A DNA stretch of 64,000 nucleotides from Isoetes taiwanensis (GCA_021234155.1 JAJEKV010000033.1:14579422-14643421); one strand, 5' to 3'; positions 38,371 to 50,035 are shown, counted from the stretch's first letter. Translations and numbers: made by a program. Notes: generated by a model from the sequence alone, not told the origin.

Positions 38371-40655
38371 AGGCACCCAAAAAACAAATGTCATAATTAA
38401 CCGCTGTCAGACGGCTATAGATATTGAGGTTGATGCTTCTCTTCGAATGTTAGTCCGGGAAACTTTCATCAAGCTACAACCATAAGATGTCACCTACATA
38501 TTTGACTACAAATGGGCTTTGTAGCTACCTCTTCTTCAAACATGTTCAAGAGGTGTCTACCTGCTACAGGGCTTTGTAAAAGTTCACTTATAAATGAGAA
38601 TTCTTTGTCTTTTAAAAAACAAAAGGGACAACCAAAAGAAAAATGGCACAAGACCTTATTCCAAAACATGGCTCCATAAGGGGCTAGATAGAAAGTTTTT
38701 AAACACTTAACGATCCCTTAATGGATCAATATAATGATTCTGCATTACGGACCTATGCATGAACAAGAAATAACATAGCTCCATAAACCATTTGAAGCAA
38801 GTAATCATAACATGACAAGCCGAACAAATCTCCACCCCAAGATACAAATAAATGAAACAAGTATAAAGAAGCTTCGTTCGCTCGTTCACTGCAGTCCTAG
38901 ATGCATCAGGGTGCTAGAGGGAGGGCACTACGCTTTTTTTCTAACATAAATGTTTCTAAGGCCCTTCCCAAATGGGTGGTCCACATCCCTTGCCACCTAT
39001 GGCACTTAGTCCTCCTATATCAAGTGGCACCTAGATATCTTGTCTGTGCCTGATCTTCCTTCACCACGCTTTCTCTCGCGACATAAAATAACAAGTCTCC
39101 TGCAAAATCCACATATTATGCTCAATGACGAAAAGTTATTGCAAATCCAAATATGTTGAGGTTTACCACTTTTCCAAGGTGATGCTCCAAATCAAGGCCA
39201 TCTTGCTTCTTACTGTACTCAATGCACCTTGCCCCCTTCCCCGAAATGTTTCACATAAAGTAACAACAAGAAGACCAAATGTATCATTCTTGCTATTAAT
39301 TCCTTTTCCAAGTCAGAGAGAATATTTAGTCACGTCATTTATTCAATCATTGTCCTACCCGAAAAGTAATCTACTTCTGTATAATATTTTAAAGGGTAAT
39401 AATTGCTAATGCCATTTAACACTATTGCTGACCTTACTAACAACATATACAAATTGTTAGAATCTCACACTTGAGCACTACTTCTTCTTTTTCTGCAAAA
39501 TACATTTCATCCAGCTAGAAAAATGCAGAAGACTGAGCATGAGTACTGTTAGGGCTCCTTTCACACCATAGCCATGGTAGCCAAAGCTTTGAGACCAGCG
39601 GAGATCTATAGTTCCAGCGACGATGATACTCTTGGCTTTCTTGCATGACCACGCAATCCCCCCTTTTCCCTTGGGCATTTGCATGTTGTTCTGAAGCTCT
39701 GCATGGTCATGGCCATGGGTAAAAAGGGGAAACATACCCATGATACGAGATCATGCGATGCACCATGGCATCGGATTTCAACATGCTATCAAAGTACGGC
39801 TTAAGTTCACAAAAATAGATGGTATCTTTGTACTACGTCTCCATTAATCTCACTATTTGGTTCCATTTATGGCAACTCTTAGCGTGTATTTTGTGGACAA
39901 AAGCTTAGAGGGCGAGTGACAAATTATGGTGATGGACAAAGCTTTGGACAAGTAAATGTGATTGCTTCTTCAGTCTTTCTCACCATTTTGAACTCATTCT
40001 CATCACTGTGGATACTTACATTTGTGTGGCTTAAGTTTCAGAAAAGATTTGACACTATACAATGGGTTCTAGCCTCTCATTTTGCTCCCTCGACAGTTTG
40101 ATCTAACATTTGCAACTCTTGACACAACTATTTGCTTTATGCGCCATTACAAATTTGAGCTTTGGTCATGGCTATCTCTAGGCTCCATTTTTTCCTTCCT
40201 TCATAGTTATGAATCAACACATCTAGCAAGGGTCTGCCGAGCTTTAACAAACTAGTAAGCTTTCCCATCTTGGTATTTTTTGGATCTAAACATGTCCTCT
40301 CTTTAGTGACAAACATTTCTTTTTTTGCCTTTCTCCTCTTCTAGCTATGGCGAACTTTTGTTCGGGAAATACAAAGGTTATAAAACCTTTGTCCGACATG
40401 CTGACAACAATTTAGATGGATGTGGGGCGGTATGAATTTTAGCCATGAAAAGGAAAATCAGTGGGTTATAAACAAACCTATTTTATTTGTGGAATTTTCC
40501 AAGAGCCCATTGTTATAGTGAAATACTTTTATATTTTTAACTTATTTCGATGAATAAAACAGAACAAAATGAAAAAGATAAACCTTTACGTTAGGTTTAG
40601 GTTAGGTTAAAGAACAAAGCAAAAAAGCGGCACCGACGGCTAGACTTTCGTGCAC
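38371..40655. other. Left interior of the CACTA-like element
   Basis: A second AAGGCACCCAAAA at 38375, an internal copy of the terminus, follows the subterminal region. The rest is AT-rich with frames below 95 codons and no recognised domain. No transposase was found. Confidence 0.4.
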
Positions 40656-40659
40656 TAGT

Positions 40660-40897
40660 AAAGTCCTGCTGATTTTTACATGGTTGCTAGCTCCCGCTTT
40701 GGAGTCCCTGTTCTAAATGGCATTCTTCCAACTCGAATTTCCGTATTTCTGGCGCCCTTCCTGCAGGGCATGATCAAGGAGATGTAAATTTCTCTTTTAA
40801 TCGAGCAAGAGGCATCAGGTAAAGACTAGAACCATACTCACATCCTTATAAGCTGGCAGACCCTTTGGGATGAAATACCCTGCATCGAGATGTTCAA
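40660..40897 (+). repeat. 238-bp direct repeat, copy 1
   Basis: Matches 42197-42434 at equal length with about nine substitutions by eye. Contains TGGTTGCTAGCTCCCGCTTT and TTTGGGATGAAATACCCTGC. Confidence 0.92.
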
Positions 40898-41218
40898 ATG
40901 GGTCTATGAATGGAATACTCTGCATAGTGTGACTCACAATTTCTTTGTTCTTTTTTGCAGCTTATCTGCTTCCAAACATCTATTGCAAATGTAGCGAAAC
41001 CGATCTTTGGAACAGTTTAGGTAAAGTTCTAGATAAGTGTATTTAGATCACAGTTAATGTTTTATCTTGGTTTGTTATTTTATTTGCATCTGATTAAAAG
41101 CTATAAGGCGCGGTTGGTAAAAGCGTGTATTCTCTACACCTGAACCAGACATCTTTGTTTTCTATTTAAATGCCCAAACCTTTAAATGTTTGGTGACTGC
41201 CAATGGTTTTAATTGCAG

Positions 41219-41533
41219 ACAGAAAGATGGGAATGCCACTTCTGATAACGTGTTGTGTACATCAGAAAGAAGCCCTCCCACGGAGGAAGTAATTGGTGCT
41301 GGAGTGGTGCTACGCTTTGTCCAATTCCTTACCCGTAGTAATTTCCCACATCTTCAGGTTTGCATTATTGTTGAGAAAGTTTAGTTACAAACTGTTCACC
41401 TACTTAGAATTTATATTTTATGACCCTTGCAGTTTGAAACAGCCTTGGTTCTTAGCATTATAGCATCAGGAACAAAAATCTGAGCATACATGTGTAGTGA
41501 TAGTTGTACCCATCTTTGTTCAACTTCTAAGTT
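41219..41533 (+). pseudogene. Captured importin-alpha exon fragments
   Basis: Exon-like block 41219-41357, between an acceptor (TTGCAG) and a donor (CAG|GTTTGC), encodes SPPTEEVIGAGVVLRFVQFL then FPHLQ. The next block begins at 41433 after TTGCAG with FETALVLSIIASGT and, after a 1-nt shift, SEHTCVVI and VPIFVQLLSSPSE. This is the consecutive armadillo-repeat order of plant importin-alpha, the adaptor that binds nuclear localisation signals. Intron positions are retained, so the capture was from genomic DNA. Frameshifts and substitutions show it is non-functional. Confidence 0.88.
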
Positions 41534-41699
41534 CCCCCAGTGAAAATGCATTTGCAGTTTCAAACTTATTTTCAATTGTAGAGTCAAAGGCCTTCTAGAG
41601 AACAATAATGCAAAGAAGGACACCAGTCCCTGCCCACAACAAGAGAATAGCATCATCACGTCCATTGCCATTAGCATTGCCTTCATAAGCATCGGAACA

Positions 41700-41949
41700 A
41701 TCATGGGATTATGAAGTTGTTAAGAATAGAAAACGTCCTCTTGAGCAGTTTGGGTGGAAAATTCAGCGAAATGATAGTGAGATGCTTTCATGCAGATTTA
41801 GTTTTAGAGTCAGAATGCTCAAGTTCTGTAGAGTCATTGTGAATGGCTTTTTGAACAGCTATCAAGGACCAGCTCCTCTTGGAGCTACGTATTTGAGGCA
41901 GAAGGAGCTTGAAGAGAATGATGTCTTAGCATCAATGCTATTCTTGAGG
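41700..41949 (+). pseudogene. Second captured exon-like fragment, unrecognised
   Basis: An open stretch (VVKNRKRPLEQFGWKI ... GPAPLGATYLRQKELEEN) ends at a donor-like AG|GTAAAT near 41949. It directly follows the importin-alpha block but does not resemble it. It could be an exon of another captured gene. It lacks a start codon and is preceded by stops. Confidence 0.4.
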
Positions 41950-42196
41950 TAAATAATGTTATTAATTCCATTTGATATTTAGCATTTGTTGCTTTATGAA
42001 TGAAATAATGGAACTTAAAAGTTCCACAAACAAGCATCCCTTCCATGCGTGGCTTTTGAGAATCTTGCTTTTGGCATGTCTGTTAGCAATTAATATCCCA
42101 ATGAATAGCTTGGTATATCTGTAAGCTTCCATCATTAGGTTTTCTTTAGGACTTTAAAAATCTCCCAGACGTATTCGGTTATTGTTGCTACGAATC

Positions 42197-42434
42197 AAAG
42201 TCCTGCTGATTTCTACATGGTTGCTAGCTCCCGCTTTGGATTCCCTGTTCTAAATGGCATTCTTCCAACTCGAATTTTCGTATTTCTGGTGCCCTTCCTG
42301 CAGGGCATGATCAAGGAGATATAAATTTCTCTTTTAATCGGGCAAGAGGCTTCAGATAAAGACTAGAACCATACTCACATCCTTATGAGCTGGCAGACCC
42401 TTTGGGATGAAATACCCTGCATCGAGATGTTCAA
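42197..42434 (+). repeat. 238-bp direct repeat, copy 2
   Basis: Partner of 40660-40897. The pair brackets the importin-alpha and second captured fragments inside the CACTA-like element. Confidence 0.92.
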
Positions 42435-42837
42435 GAATCAAATGGATGGATCATGATATTTATATGACCAATTTTTTCCTTTTAACTTAGCAATAATTGT
42501 TATCAAATCCCTTTATATATTTAGCTGTTGTGTGTCAATAAGCTGTGGCACAGTAAAGAGATCATTATCTTTCTTTCACACTGTTGTACCTGTGATCTTG
42601 CCCTTGTTTCCTCTATAGTAGGATTTCAGTTGGACTTAGGGGCAGTGGATGCAAGTTATGGGATTCAGAGTTTCACGAATGGTGAAAACTGAAATTGGAT
42701 TTCTGGTAGTAGCTAGTTTCAGATTGAAGTAGCATAGTAGTTTTTTTAATGTTTGCTGGAAAGGTTGAAAGCTGAAAGTGATTTTTGAAGTGGCTTCTTA
42801 AGGGTTACTAGGCTCTATTTATCTATTTGAATAAGTG

Positions 42838-42872
42838 TGGATAATGGTTTAACCAAGGTTCGAATCCTTGGA
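42838..42872 (+). other. tRNA T-arm-like motif
   Basis: CCAAGGTTCGAATCCTTGG forms a T-arm-like hairpin with a box B consensus. No acceptor, D or anticodon arm surrounds it, so it is not a tRNA gene; it could be a SINE fragment. Confidence 0.3.
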
Positions 42873-43139
42873 GCTCCTTTCATTTATTACCATTTGATGT
42901 CACATCCGAAAAAATTTCCTGTAATTACCAATAGTAAAAACTATTCATTTTTCCTGTAATTACCAATAGTAAAGACTATTCATGCTTTAATATGTTAACT
43001 AGAAGCAGCTTACTATGAACCCCCTGCATAGCTAGCACAAGAACCACATCATGCTATGATGAGAAAAAGTGATACTGTATTAATAAATTAACTTAAAATT
43101 CTTTGGTCATAAATCACTAGTGTTCTCTAACTTTAACCA

Positions 43140-43285
43140 CACTAGCATTCCACTAAAAACCCTATATGATTTGCATTTACGAAATGGGTAGCATTCTACT
43201 ATAAACCCTAGATGTTTTGCACGCACAAAATGGGTAACGTTTTACTAAAAACCCTATATGGTTTGCATGCACAAAAGGAAAGGTT
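43140..43285. repeat. 46-bp tandem array in the CACTA right subterminal region
   Basis: Three degenerate units, each with ACTAAAAACCCTATATG and AAAATGGGTA motifs. Subterminal arrays of this kind bind transposase in CACTA elements. Confidence 0.6.
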
Positions 43286-43692
43286 TTAGACCATTAAACA
43301 CATGCAGCTTCTAGCTTCTGTCACTTTTAACATAATGAGAACCATATAAACTTATCATAACACTTTAAGAACCACATTACATAACACCATATTAAAACGA
43401 GTCTCATTACCACTACCTTATATCATATTAAGAACCATACACATGAACCATGATATGAAACAATGGTAAATAAACATGTTAGAAAACCATATAATTGAGC
43501 ACCATAATTAAACCATTGATAATTACTTAGTCAAAATACCACTTTATTAAAGCATCTAAAGAAACCATATACTTTAGCCATGTAATGTTTTTAATGATAT
43601 CAACCCACAAAGATGCATTGGTTTCTTTGAACGGCTTTTTATGTATAACCAAGGAAAAAACCTGTAATAGTTTTATTTTTGGGTGCCTTGTG

Positions 43693-44782
43693 ACAGGTCC
43701 TCTGGGATTTCTCCCAAACATAGCCACAAACGGGCTAGTCTTGATGCTCTGTTGGAACCCATTATTGTAAGCAAACTCCACAATTGGCAAATAGTCCTTC
43801 CATCTGGATTGCTGAGTGGCCACATAAGATCTCAGCATATCCTCCAGAATCTGATTCTCTTAGTTTGCCTATCCGTTTCCGGATGATCTCCACTAGAGAA
43901 CTGAAGAGTGCATTTTAACGCAGAGAACAATTCACGCCAGAAATTCCCAGTGAATTTCACATCTCGATCGCTTACAATAGCTTTGGGTAATCCAAAAATA
44001 GGAAATACATGCTGCATATACGCCTTGGCCACCGCCAAGCCATCAGCATTCTTTGTCAGAGGTATAAAGCATGCATACTTCGTCAACCTATCCACAATGA
44101 CAAGTATCTGAGTATAGTGATGCACAGTACGAGGCAACTTCACAATGAAATCCATAGAGATTTCACTCCACCTCTCCTCTGGCACAGGCAGAGGTTGCAA
44201 AAGCCCTGGAGTCTTGCCTCGACTCGCTTTAACCTGCTGACAAGTCTCACAAACTTTCACATATTCCTGCATATCCTCTTTCAAGCTAGGCCAATAAAAC
44301 ATTCTTTTGAGTGATTCATAAGTTTTCCATTCACCCCCATGCCCAGCATAGGGTGCATCATGAAATTCGCTCAATACCTGCTTTCTCAAAGTGTCCACAG
44401 CAGGGACATAAATGCGTCCCTTATGATACCAGAGTCCATCCTGGATATCCCAAGCATCAGGTAACTTGGATAGATGCTGCATACTCAAAATATGGGCATC
44501 CAAGTCATATGCTTGCTTAATCTGTGACACCAATGCAATTTCACATTGAACCATCAAATTTACCTCCCGAATCCTAGAAAGAGCATCAGCAACAGGATTC
44601 TTTTTCCCGGGAAGATGTTCAACATGAAAATGGAATTGAGAAAGAAAGTTTAACCATCTAGCTTGCCTTGGACTTACGTCGGCCTGGCTTTGCAGGAATT
44701 TTAACGATTTATGATCAGTGTAGACCACAAACTCGCACTTATTGCGGAGATAATGTTTCCAGACTTTGAGCGCGTGAACCAC
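43693..44782 (-). pseudogene. Gypsy RNase H end and integrase core
   Basis: Main frame 43832-44782: RNase H segment (VVYTDHKSLKFL ... ARWLNFLSQF, ADALSR), integrase zinc finger (H...H...CETC) and core with MDFIVKLP and IVSDRDVKFTG, the first two catalytic Asp. The region of the third catalytic residue reads TDRQTKRI where TDGQTERI is usual, so the Glu is replaced by Lys. A frameshift near 43850 moves into the next frame (MLRSYVATQQSRWKDYLPIVEFAYNN), which continues to the CACTA-like insertion at 43693. A nonsense TAA just upstream (about 44835) separates it from RT. Confidence 0.92.
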
Positions 44783-44833
44783 TGCCAGTAACTCCTGCTC
44801 ATAGGTGGAATAGTTCTTCTCAGCAGCATTGAG

Positions 44834-45780
44834 TTAGCAACTTTTATACGCCACCACCCTACCATCCTGCATGAGAACAGCACCAATGGCATAACCACAT
44901 GCATCCGTGCAAACCTCATAAGGTTTACTCATGTCTGGAATCAACAGAATAGGCGCTGAGGTCAGCAACCTCTTCAGCATATCCATTGCCTGCTGCTGCT
45001 TCACCGTCCATTGCCACTGGACATTAGTTTTCAACAACATAATCAAAGCAGCTGCAATCTTGGCAAACTTCCAGAGAAATCTGCGATAATAACTGGCCAA
45101 TCCCAAGAAACTATGCAACTCAGATACATTCTTTGGCACAGGCCAAGACTGAATTGCCTCCGTCTTCTTGGGATCCACAGCTACACCTTCAGCAGATACA
45201 ATGTGGCCCAAATATTCCACCTGTGCTTTCAAAAATTCACACTTTGACATTTTTGCATACAACTTATGCTGTCTGAGCAGAATTAGCACAGAACACAAAT
45301 TATTCAAATGCTCATCCAAGGTTTTGCTATACACCAGGATATCATCTAAAAATACTTCCACAAAAGTATCAAGACATCCTGCAAAAACCTCATTCATCAT
45401 TCTGGAAAGAGTAGCAGGAGCATTCGTTAGTCCAAAAGGCATCACCAAAAATTCAAAATGACCAAAGGTGGTCCTGAAGGCAGTCTTATGTACATCTGAC
45501 TCCTTCACTCTTATTTGGTGATAACCACTGCGCAAATCCAACTTAGAAAAATACTTAGCTCCTGTTAATCTATCCATAATCTCATCAATCCCAGGCAAAG
45601 GGTACCTATTCTTGATCGTGATCTTATTCAAGGCACGATAATCAATGCACATCCGCATTGATCCGTCCTTTTTCTTGACTAGAATGACAGGAGCACCATA
45701 AGGGGATTTGCTAGGTCTCACAAACCCTTTGGCTAACAGCTCATGAACCTACTTCTTTACCTCCTCTTGTTCCAATATGG
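44834..45780 (-). pseudogene. Gypsy reverse transcriptase
   Basis: The frame encodes [44 protein letters not shown] and FLDDILVYS, the RT catalytic Asp pair, then the RNase H beginning ([17 protein letters not shown]). RT motifs are intact. An in-frame TAG near 45750 (EEVKK-stop-VHELL) and a TAA near 44835 (YKSC-stop-LNAAEKNYS) interrupt an otherwise continuous polyprotein; both look like single-base nonsense changes. Confidence 0.95.
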
Positions 45781-45822
45781 ACAATCTATAAGGGCTACGA
45801 AACACAGATTTGGATCCAAGCT

Positions 45823-46563
45823 CTAAATCAATCTCATGCTCAATCTCTCTACTGGGTGGAAGACAGGGAACGCATCCTGAAATTCATACAACAGATCCTG
45901 CAATTCTCTCTGGCCTTTTGAATTCTCTATGACCTCACTATCAGCACTCATATGACAACACTCAACAGCAGGATAACATTCATCAATAAATAGAAGAAAA
46001 TATTGATTGGAAGATTTATGTACCAGTTTCTTGACCTGAAGCGACGACACGATCTTGGAAGCTCCCGTCAAAGGACTCCCCTGCAGATAGATCTCACGCC
46101 CATCGTGCTTCAGCGTCACCTGGTGAGTGTTCCAATCTATTGCAGTAGGCTTAACCCGCTGCAACCATGTTATCCCCAGCACCACATCATACCGGCCAAC
46201 ATCCAAGAGGTCAAAGTCAAGATTTTCCTGGTATCCTTGAATACACAAGGGCACCCCAATAGCTTTACGATCCTCCACCTGAGAATCATTCACAAAAGGC
46301 CCATCTACCTTGTACGTATTAGTCTTTACACAAGGTAGGTGCAGTTCTTCCACCAACTTAGAAGATATAAACATGTCAGAAGAGCCACAATCCAGTAACA
46401 CAACAACGTTTCGGCCCATGATTCTACCCAAGAATCTAATAACCCATCCAGCAAACATATCCATGATGTCCTTGCTTGCGGGCTTATCCAGCGCGCACAG
46501 CTCTTCCATGGCAATGGCTGAAACCGTCTTAGATTCCAATACTTCTTCAGCCTTTTTAGTCAC
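45823..46563 (-). pseudogene. Gypsy aspartic protease region
   Basis: The frame begins MTKKAEEVLESK and contains VVVLLDCGSSDMFIS followed by YDVVLGITWLQ. This is the retropepsin-like fold that processes the polyprotein. The active site D-S/T-G reads D-C-G here. A frameshift near 45858 separates it from the segment leading into RT (REIEHEIDLELGSKS). The gag zinc knuckle just upstream is in this frame. Confidence 0.88.
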
Positions 46564-47668
46564 GTTTGCTTTCTTGTTATCAGCTTTCTTGTTCTGTGGC
46601 TGAGAGCATTCACGACTAATGTGCCCAGGCTCCCCATATCTATAGCAGAAAATCCCCTTCCTGGGACCACCGGACTTAGAGTCCGCTTTACGCTTCTTGG
46701 ACTCTCCACCTGCAGACTTAGACTTAGGCCGCTCAGACTTTTCAGACTTTTTCTTCTTGGAAAACCTGTTTTTCTTCTTTGAGAATTTCCGGGACGTCCT
46801 TTTGAAGACTCATCCTCTTCCCCAAGCTGACGAGCCAACATCGTTGCTCTCTCAAAATCCTCGGGCTTCAACCCGATTATCTGCTTCTTGAGAGCAACAC
46901 TGGATAGACCACCTAAGAAGAAATCAACCTGCCGAGTCTCGGACAAGTCTCCAACCCTGTGGATATAACCCCGTACCTTATTGATATAAGCACTAAGAGA
47001 ACTTGTCTGCTTACAGTAGCGCAACTTCTCAAGCGCATCACGAGCATCATGCTGAGGTGCATACTCCCCAATAAAGTACTTTTTGAAATCAGACCAGGTA
47101 TTCACCTCCTTCTTCATGGTAGGACCATTCCACCAACTATAGGCGTCCGATTTCAGCGGCATCTGCGCAATAAACAACCGCGCCTTATCACCTTTATTGG
47201 TAGCTTCAAAGAAGGTCTCAAGCTTGTCAATCCAAGCCATCGCCTCCTCAACAGTGTCTTTCCCATCCCAATCTGGGATCTTTGTGCGCTCGAGACTGCG
47301 GATGTCCTCCTTGCTCAATCCGGAACTCTTCAGTGACTGCTCCACAGCAGCACTAGCACCAGGTACATCTGGGTCCACCACCACAACTGCCGGAGACTTC
47401 CCCTTCTCCGCAGACTTCCCTAGGCCATTCGTGCCAGCAAGGGTCTCCAATACAGTTCTCATAGCAGTCTGAGTATCCAATACCGCCTTTGAGGCTCTTT
47501 GCACTCTAGCAAGCACTTCGCCCCCCGTGCATGGTCTCGGGTTCTTCCGGGTTTCACAGACGCGAGCGGCCTAGCCCTCGTTACATCGGGTTCCTCCTCC
47601 ATAAGAGTAAGCGCCTGCTCACGCTGACAAGATGTGCACTGCACTAGTCTCGGCGCGCTCCATCTCAA
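46560..47668 (-). pseudogene. Gypsy gag (capsid/nucleocapsid) region
   Basis: The long frame 46560-47516 contains the retrotransposon gag core (KIPDWDGKDTVEEAMAWIDK, FFEATNKGDKARLFIAQMPL, WNGPTMKKEVNTWSDFKKYF). An N-terminal piece, 47668 to about 47516 (MEEEPDVTRARPLASVK), is in another frame. The zinc knuckle near 46640 reads CYRYGEPGHISREC: the second Cys of CCHC is Tyr. It lies in the protease frame, so a further frameshift occurs near 46700. Confidence 0.9.
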
Positions 47669-47691
47669 CTACTCAAGGTCCAAGCCGCAAC

Positions 47692-47708
47692 TTAGGCTCG
47701 ATACCCTT
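47692..47708 (-). other. Primer binding site, degenerate initiator Met type
   Basis: Just inside the 5' LTR the minus strand reads GGTATCGAGCC. The usual primer site complementary to initiator tRNA-Met is TGGTATCAGAGC; one base is missing here. Confidence 0.6.
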
Positions 47709-48610
47709 TATTCTGAACCAAAAATTTAGTACCAAAAATTTCGATTTGTATTCACATCAAATCATCGAGTAATGGAACAAATCACGCCTCCCACGAGGCT
47801 ATATACATGAAAGGCATTATCGGATAACAAGTTGACAACATAAGATACCTATACACACGCATGCTCTGACTATCAAGCACCGCACAAGCTTGCGTGTTAG
47901 TAACATGCATAAGAGTTATCCGATAGTGTCAACACGAAGCAATGATCGACGTTGCAAGAACACACATATAGAATCCACCACACGCACCATAGCATCGCCA
48001 AGGCGGACACACCCGCCATGTCTAAACAAGACGCCGTCTAGAACCCCCCGATCCGAGAGCACGCCAATCGTGGCTAGACCGTGGCATCCCCAACAAAGGC
48101 GGTGATCTGTGCCGGATCCAAAATCGGCCGACGGCTCCGGATTTCATTGCTTGGTTGCTACCCCAACTAAAAGCGGTGGTCGCATGGCGAGCTGTGTGGC
48201 AAAGACCAGCAATCAGGGCCGATCCAGGCGTTTATGCCCGTCAACCTAGCAATTCATTCTGTTACAGGTTTGTGGTTCCACCACGTTCCAGCAGCCTCGA
48301 TTTATGGGTGCTTACATAATAAAGCAATGGTTTTATGACCATTACATATGTTCACCTTTATTTCATGGATTGTTTAACCCATTAAGGCATTGCCCTTCCT
48401 ATGCATTATTTTCATAATGCACTTAGGCAACCACGCAACTAAATCCAGCATTTATAATTAGTTGCGCCTCTAGTCTGTCCGGCCATGGTGCACCACTCCG
48501 TCTTAAGTTAGACTAGGGACATGCGACCATTATAAAGCATCCATTATGCCTAATATTAATATGCATGCACAATTACGAACAATGGTCTGCAACTTTATTT
48601 AGGCATAACA
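47709..48610 (-). repeat. Gypsy 5' LTR
   Basis: 902 bp ending GGCATAACA at 48610. The inner end has changed (TATTCTGAACC versus TGTTACGAACC in the other LTR). On the minus strand TATATAG (47799-47805) is a possible TATA box, giving a short transcribed LTR part. Confidence 0.92.
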
Positions 48611-48615
48611 ACCTT

Positions 48616-50025
48616 TCTTGGTGATAGATGTCGTTGGGAAAGGAGATTCCCCATAATTATACAGCGGGGACCACCATATAGTTTCGGGGAGCGTCACAAC
48701 TTGTTTATAGGCTGACCTACATCGATGCATGCAACGAATGTCTCCTCACTAAGAAGTAAGAAAAGGTTTTATTTGCATAAGAGAGCAAGTCGAACGATGT
48801 AGAACACTATGGTAGAGGGTGGGAGCAACGTAACTTTACCACCTTCGCATTGCAACTGATAGTAGAGTGGTTGGGGGCACCATCATATAAATAATTTCTT
48901 CAACCTTAGTACACAAAAGCCACTGGTGGTAGAACACTTGCTTTGGATGATAGAGGGAATGATGAGAAAACCTTCGACATAGTGACATTGATAAATACAC
49001 AAGCTATTGATTGTGGCATAGGATCGACTCGAACCTCTCAACATCAAGATCTGTCATTTCTAGTTTGACAAGTGCAAGATATAGTCCTTAAAGATTTCTA
49101 ACAAGGAAAGAATTGACATGGTTTAATATTATCTCTAATATATAATTGTAATATGGAGGATAAGGGTGCAGCTTGGAGGTAAGCGCTATTGTTACGGAAG
49201 TTTATATTTTTGGTTAGTGTTGTACACGTGTAGGCCTGCAAAATATTGGGGAGGAGATTAAACCTGTCAGAAGTTGACATCTAGACCTGGTCTAGCTTTA
49301 AAATGTACACGTGTAAGGCCCAAAAATTCTAAGAAGAGTATGGAGTTTTCTGGAAACTCCATTCACATGGCAGGACCGGCGTCGAAGCTTCTGGAGGGTC
49401 CATGCCTTGAGAGTTCCGGATCAGTGTCGAACCTTCTCGATTGTTCTTTTTGTTGGTATAAAAGCGTAGGATGGGGCGTATGTTGAGCCACAGTAAAAAT
49501 CGAAAGCCGCCTAGGGTTAGCGGACTGATGGATGTTTCAAGAATCGAAATACACAAAGGCGGAACAGATTACCGAGGGGTTTCGCTGGGTGGACACTGAG
49601 AAATTCGATACTACCAAGTCGCTATTTGTGGGCTCCAAAGTTGGATTCTTCAGTTGCTGAAAACAGAGCATATTTGGAGAGGAACAGAGCATTCCGTCAT
49701 CTGGCCAGGGTGGACACTAAGAAATTCGAACTCTGCGGTTCAGGGATCCGGAGGAGGTTTAGCACAGCAACTGTATAAATTTATGAAGTTCTGGGAAAAA
49801 TGGACTTTTTGTATGAATCTATGGTTTTGAAGACCTGATCTTAGGATATTACCAACTCCGAGAGCAAACAGACGGGAGATTTGGTTGAGGCCACCTTAGT
49901 TAACGCCAAGGCAGGCATGAGTGAGTTTCTTTTCGTGGTTCTTCTGTTGATGCCTTTTTTTCCTTGATTCCATCCAGGGATCTAAAATCGGTGTTTAATA
50001 TCATATTCTTAAACACGCATAACAT
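48616..50025. other. Intergenic region right of the gypsy element
   Basis: No gene is recognised. A short duplicated motif (GGTGGACACTRAGAAATTCGA) occurs near 49591 and 49708. Frames are below 76 codons. Confidence 0.5.
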
Positions 50026-50035
50026 TGTAATGTCT

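Larger units (their letters stand above)
37832..43692. mobile_element. CACTA-like DNA transposon, 5,861 bp, non-autonomous
   Basis: Ends are CACAAGGCACCCAAAA and its perfect complement, flanked by the 3-bp duplication ACA (37829-37831 and 43693-43695). CAC...GTG ends and a 3-bp duplication are hallmarks of the CACTA (En/Spm) superfamily. Subterminal regions (37860-38400 and 43080-43600) are rich in ATGGTT/AACCAT motifs. No transposase is recognisable. The interior carries importin-alpha exon fragments and two 238-bp direct repeats. Removing it with one ACA restores the integrase frame. Confidence 0.88.
36296..48610 (-). mobile_element. Ty3/gypsy chromovirus, inactive, with nested CACTA-like insertion
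   Basis: Complete structure on the minus strand: 5' LTR 48610-47709, primer site, gag, protease, RT/RNase H, integrase with chromodomain, 3' LTR 37205-36296. LTR ends read TGTTA...TAACA. Flanks GCCTT (36291-36295) and ACCTT (48611-48615) form a 5-bp target duplication with one mismatch. Without the nested transposon the element is about 6.45 kb. It is dead: several frameshifts, two in-frame stops around the RT and altered catalytic residues. Confidence 0.93.

Noticed and set aside
42850-42870. Possible tRNA gene from a box B motif
   Set aside because: Only a T-arm-like hairpin is present; there is no acceptor, D or anticodon arm.
37832-43692. Helitron as carrier of the importin-alpha fragments
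   Set aside because: Helitrons lack terminal inverted repeats and target duplications; both are present here.
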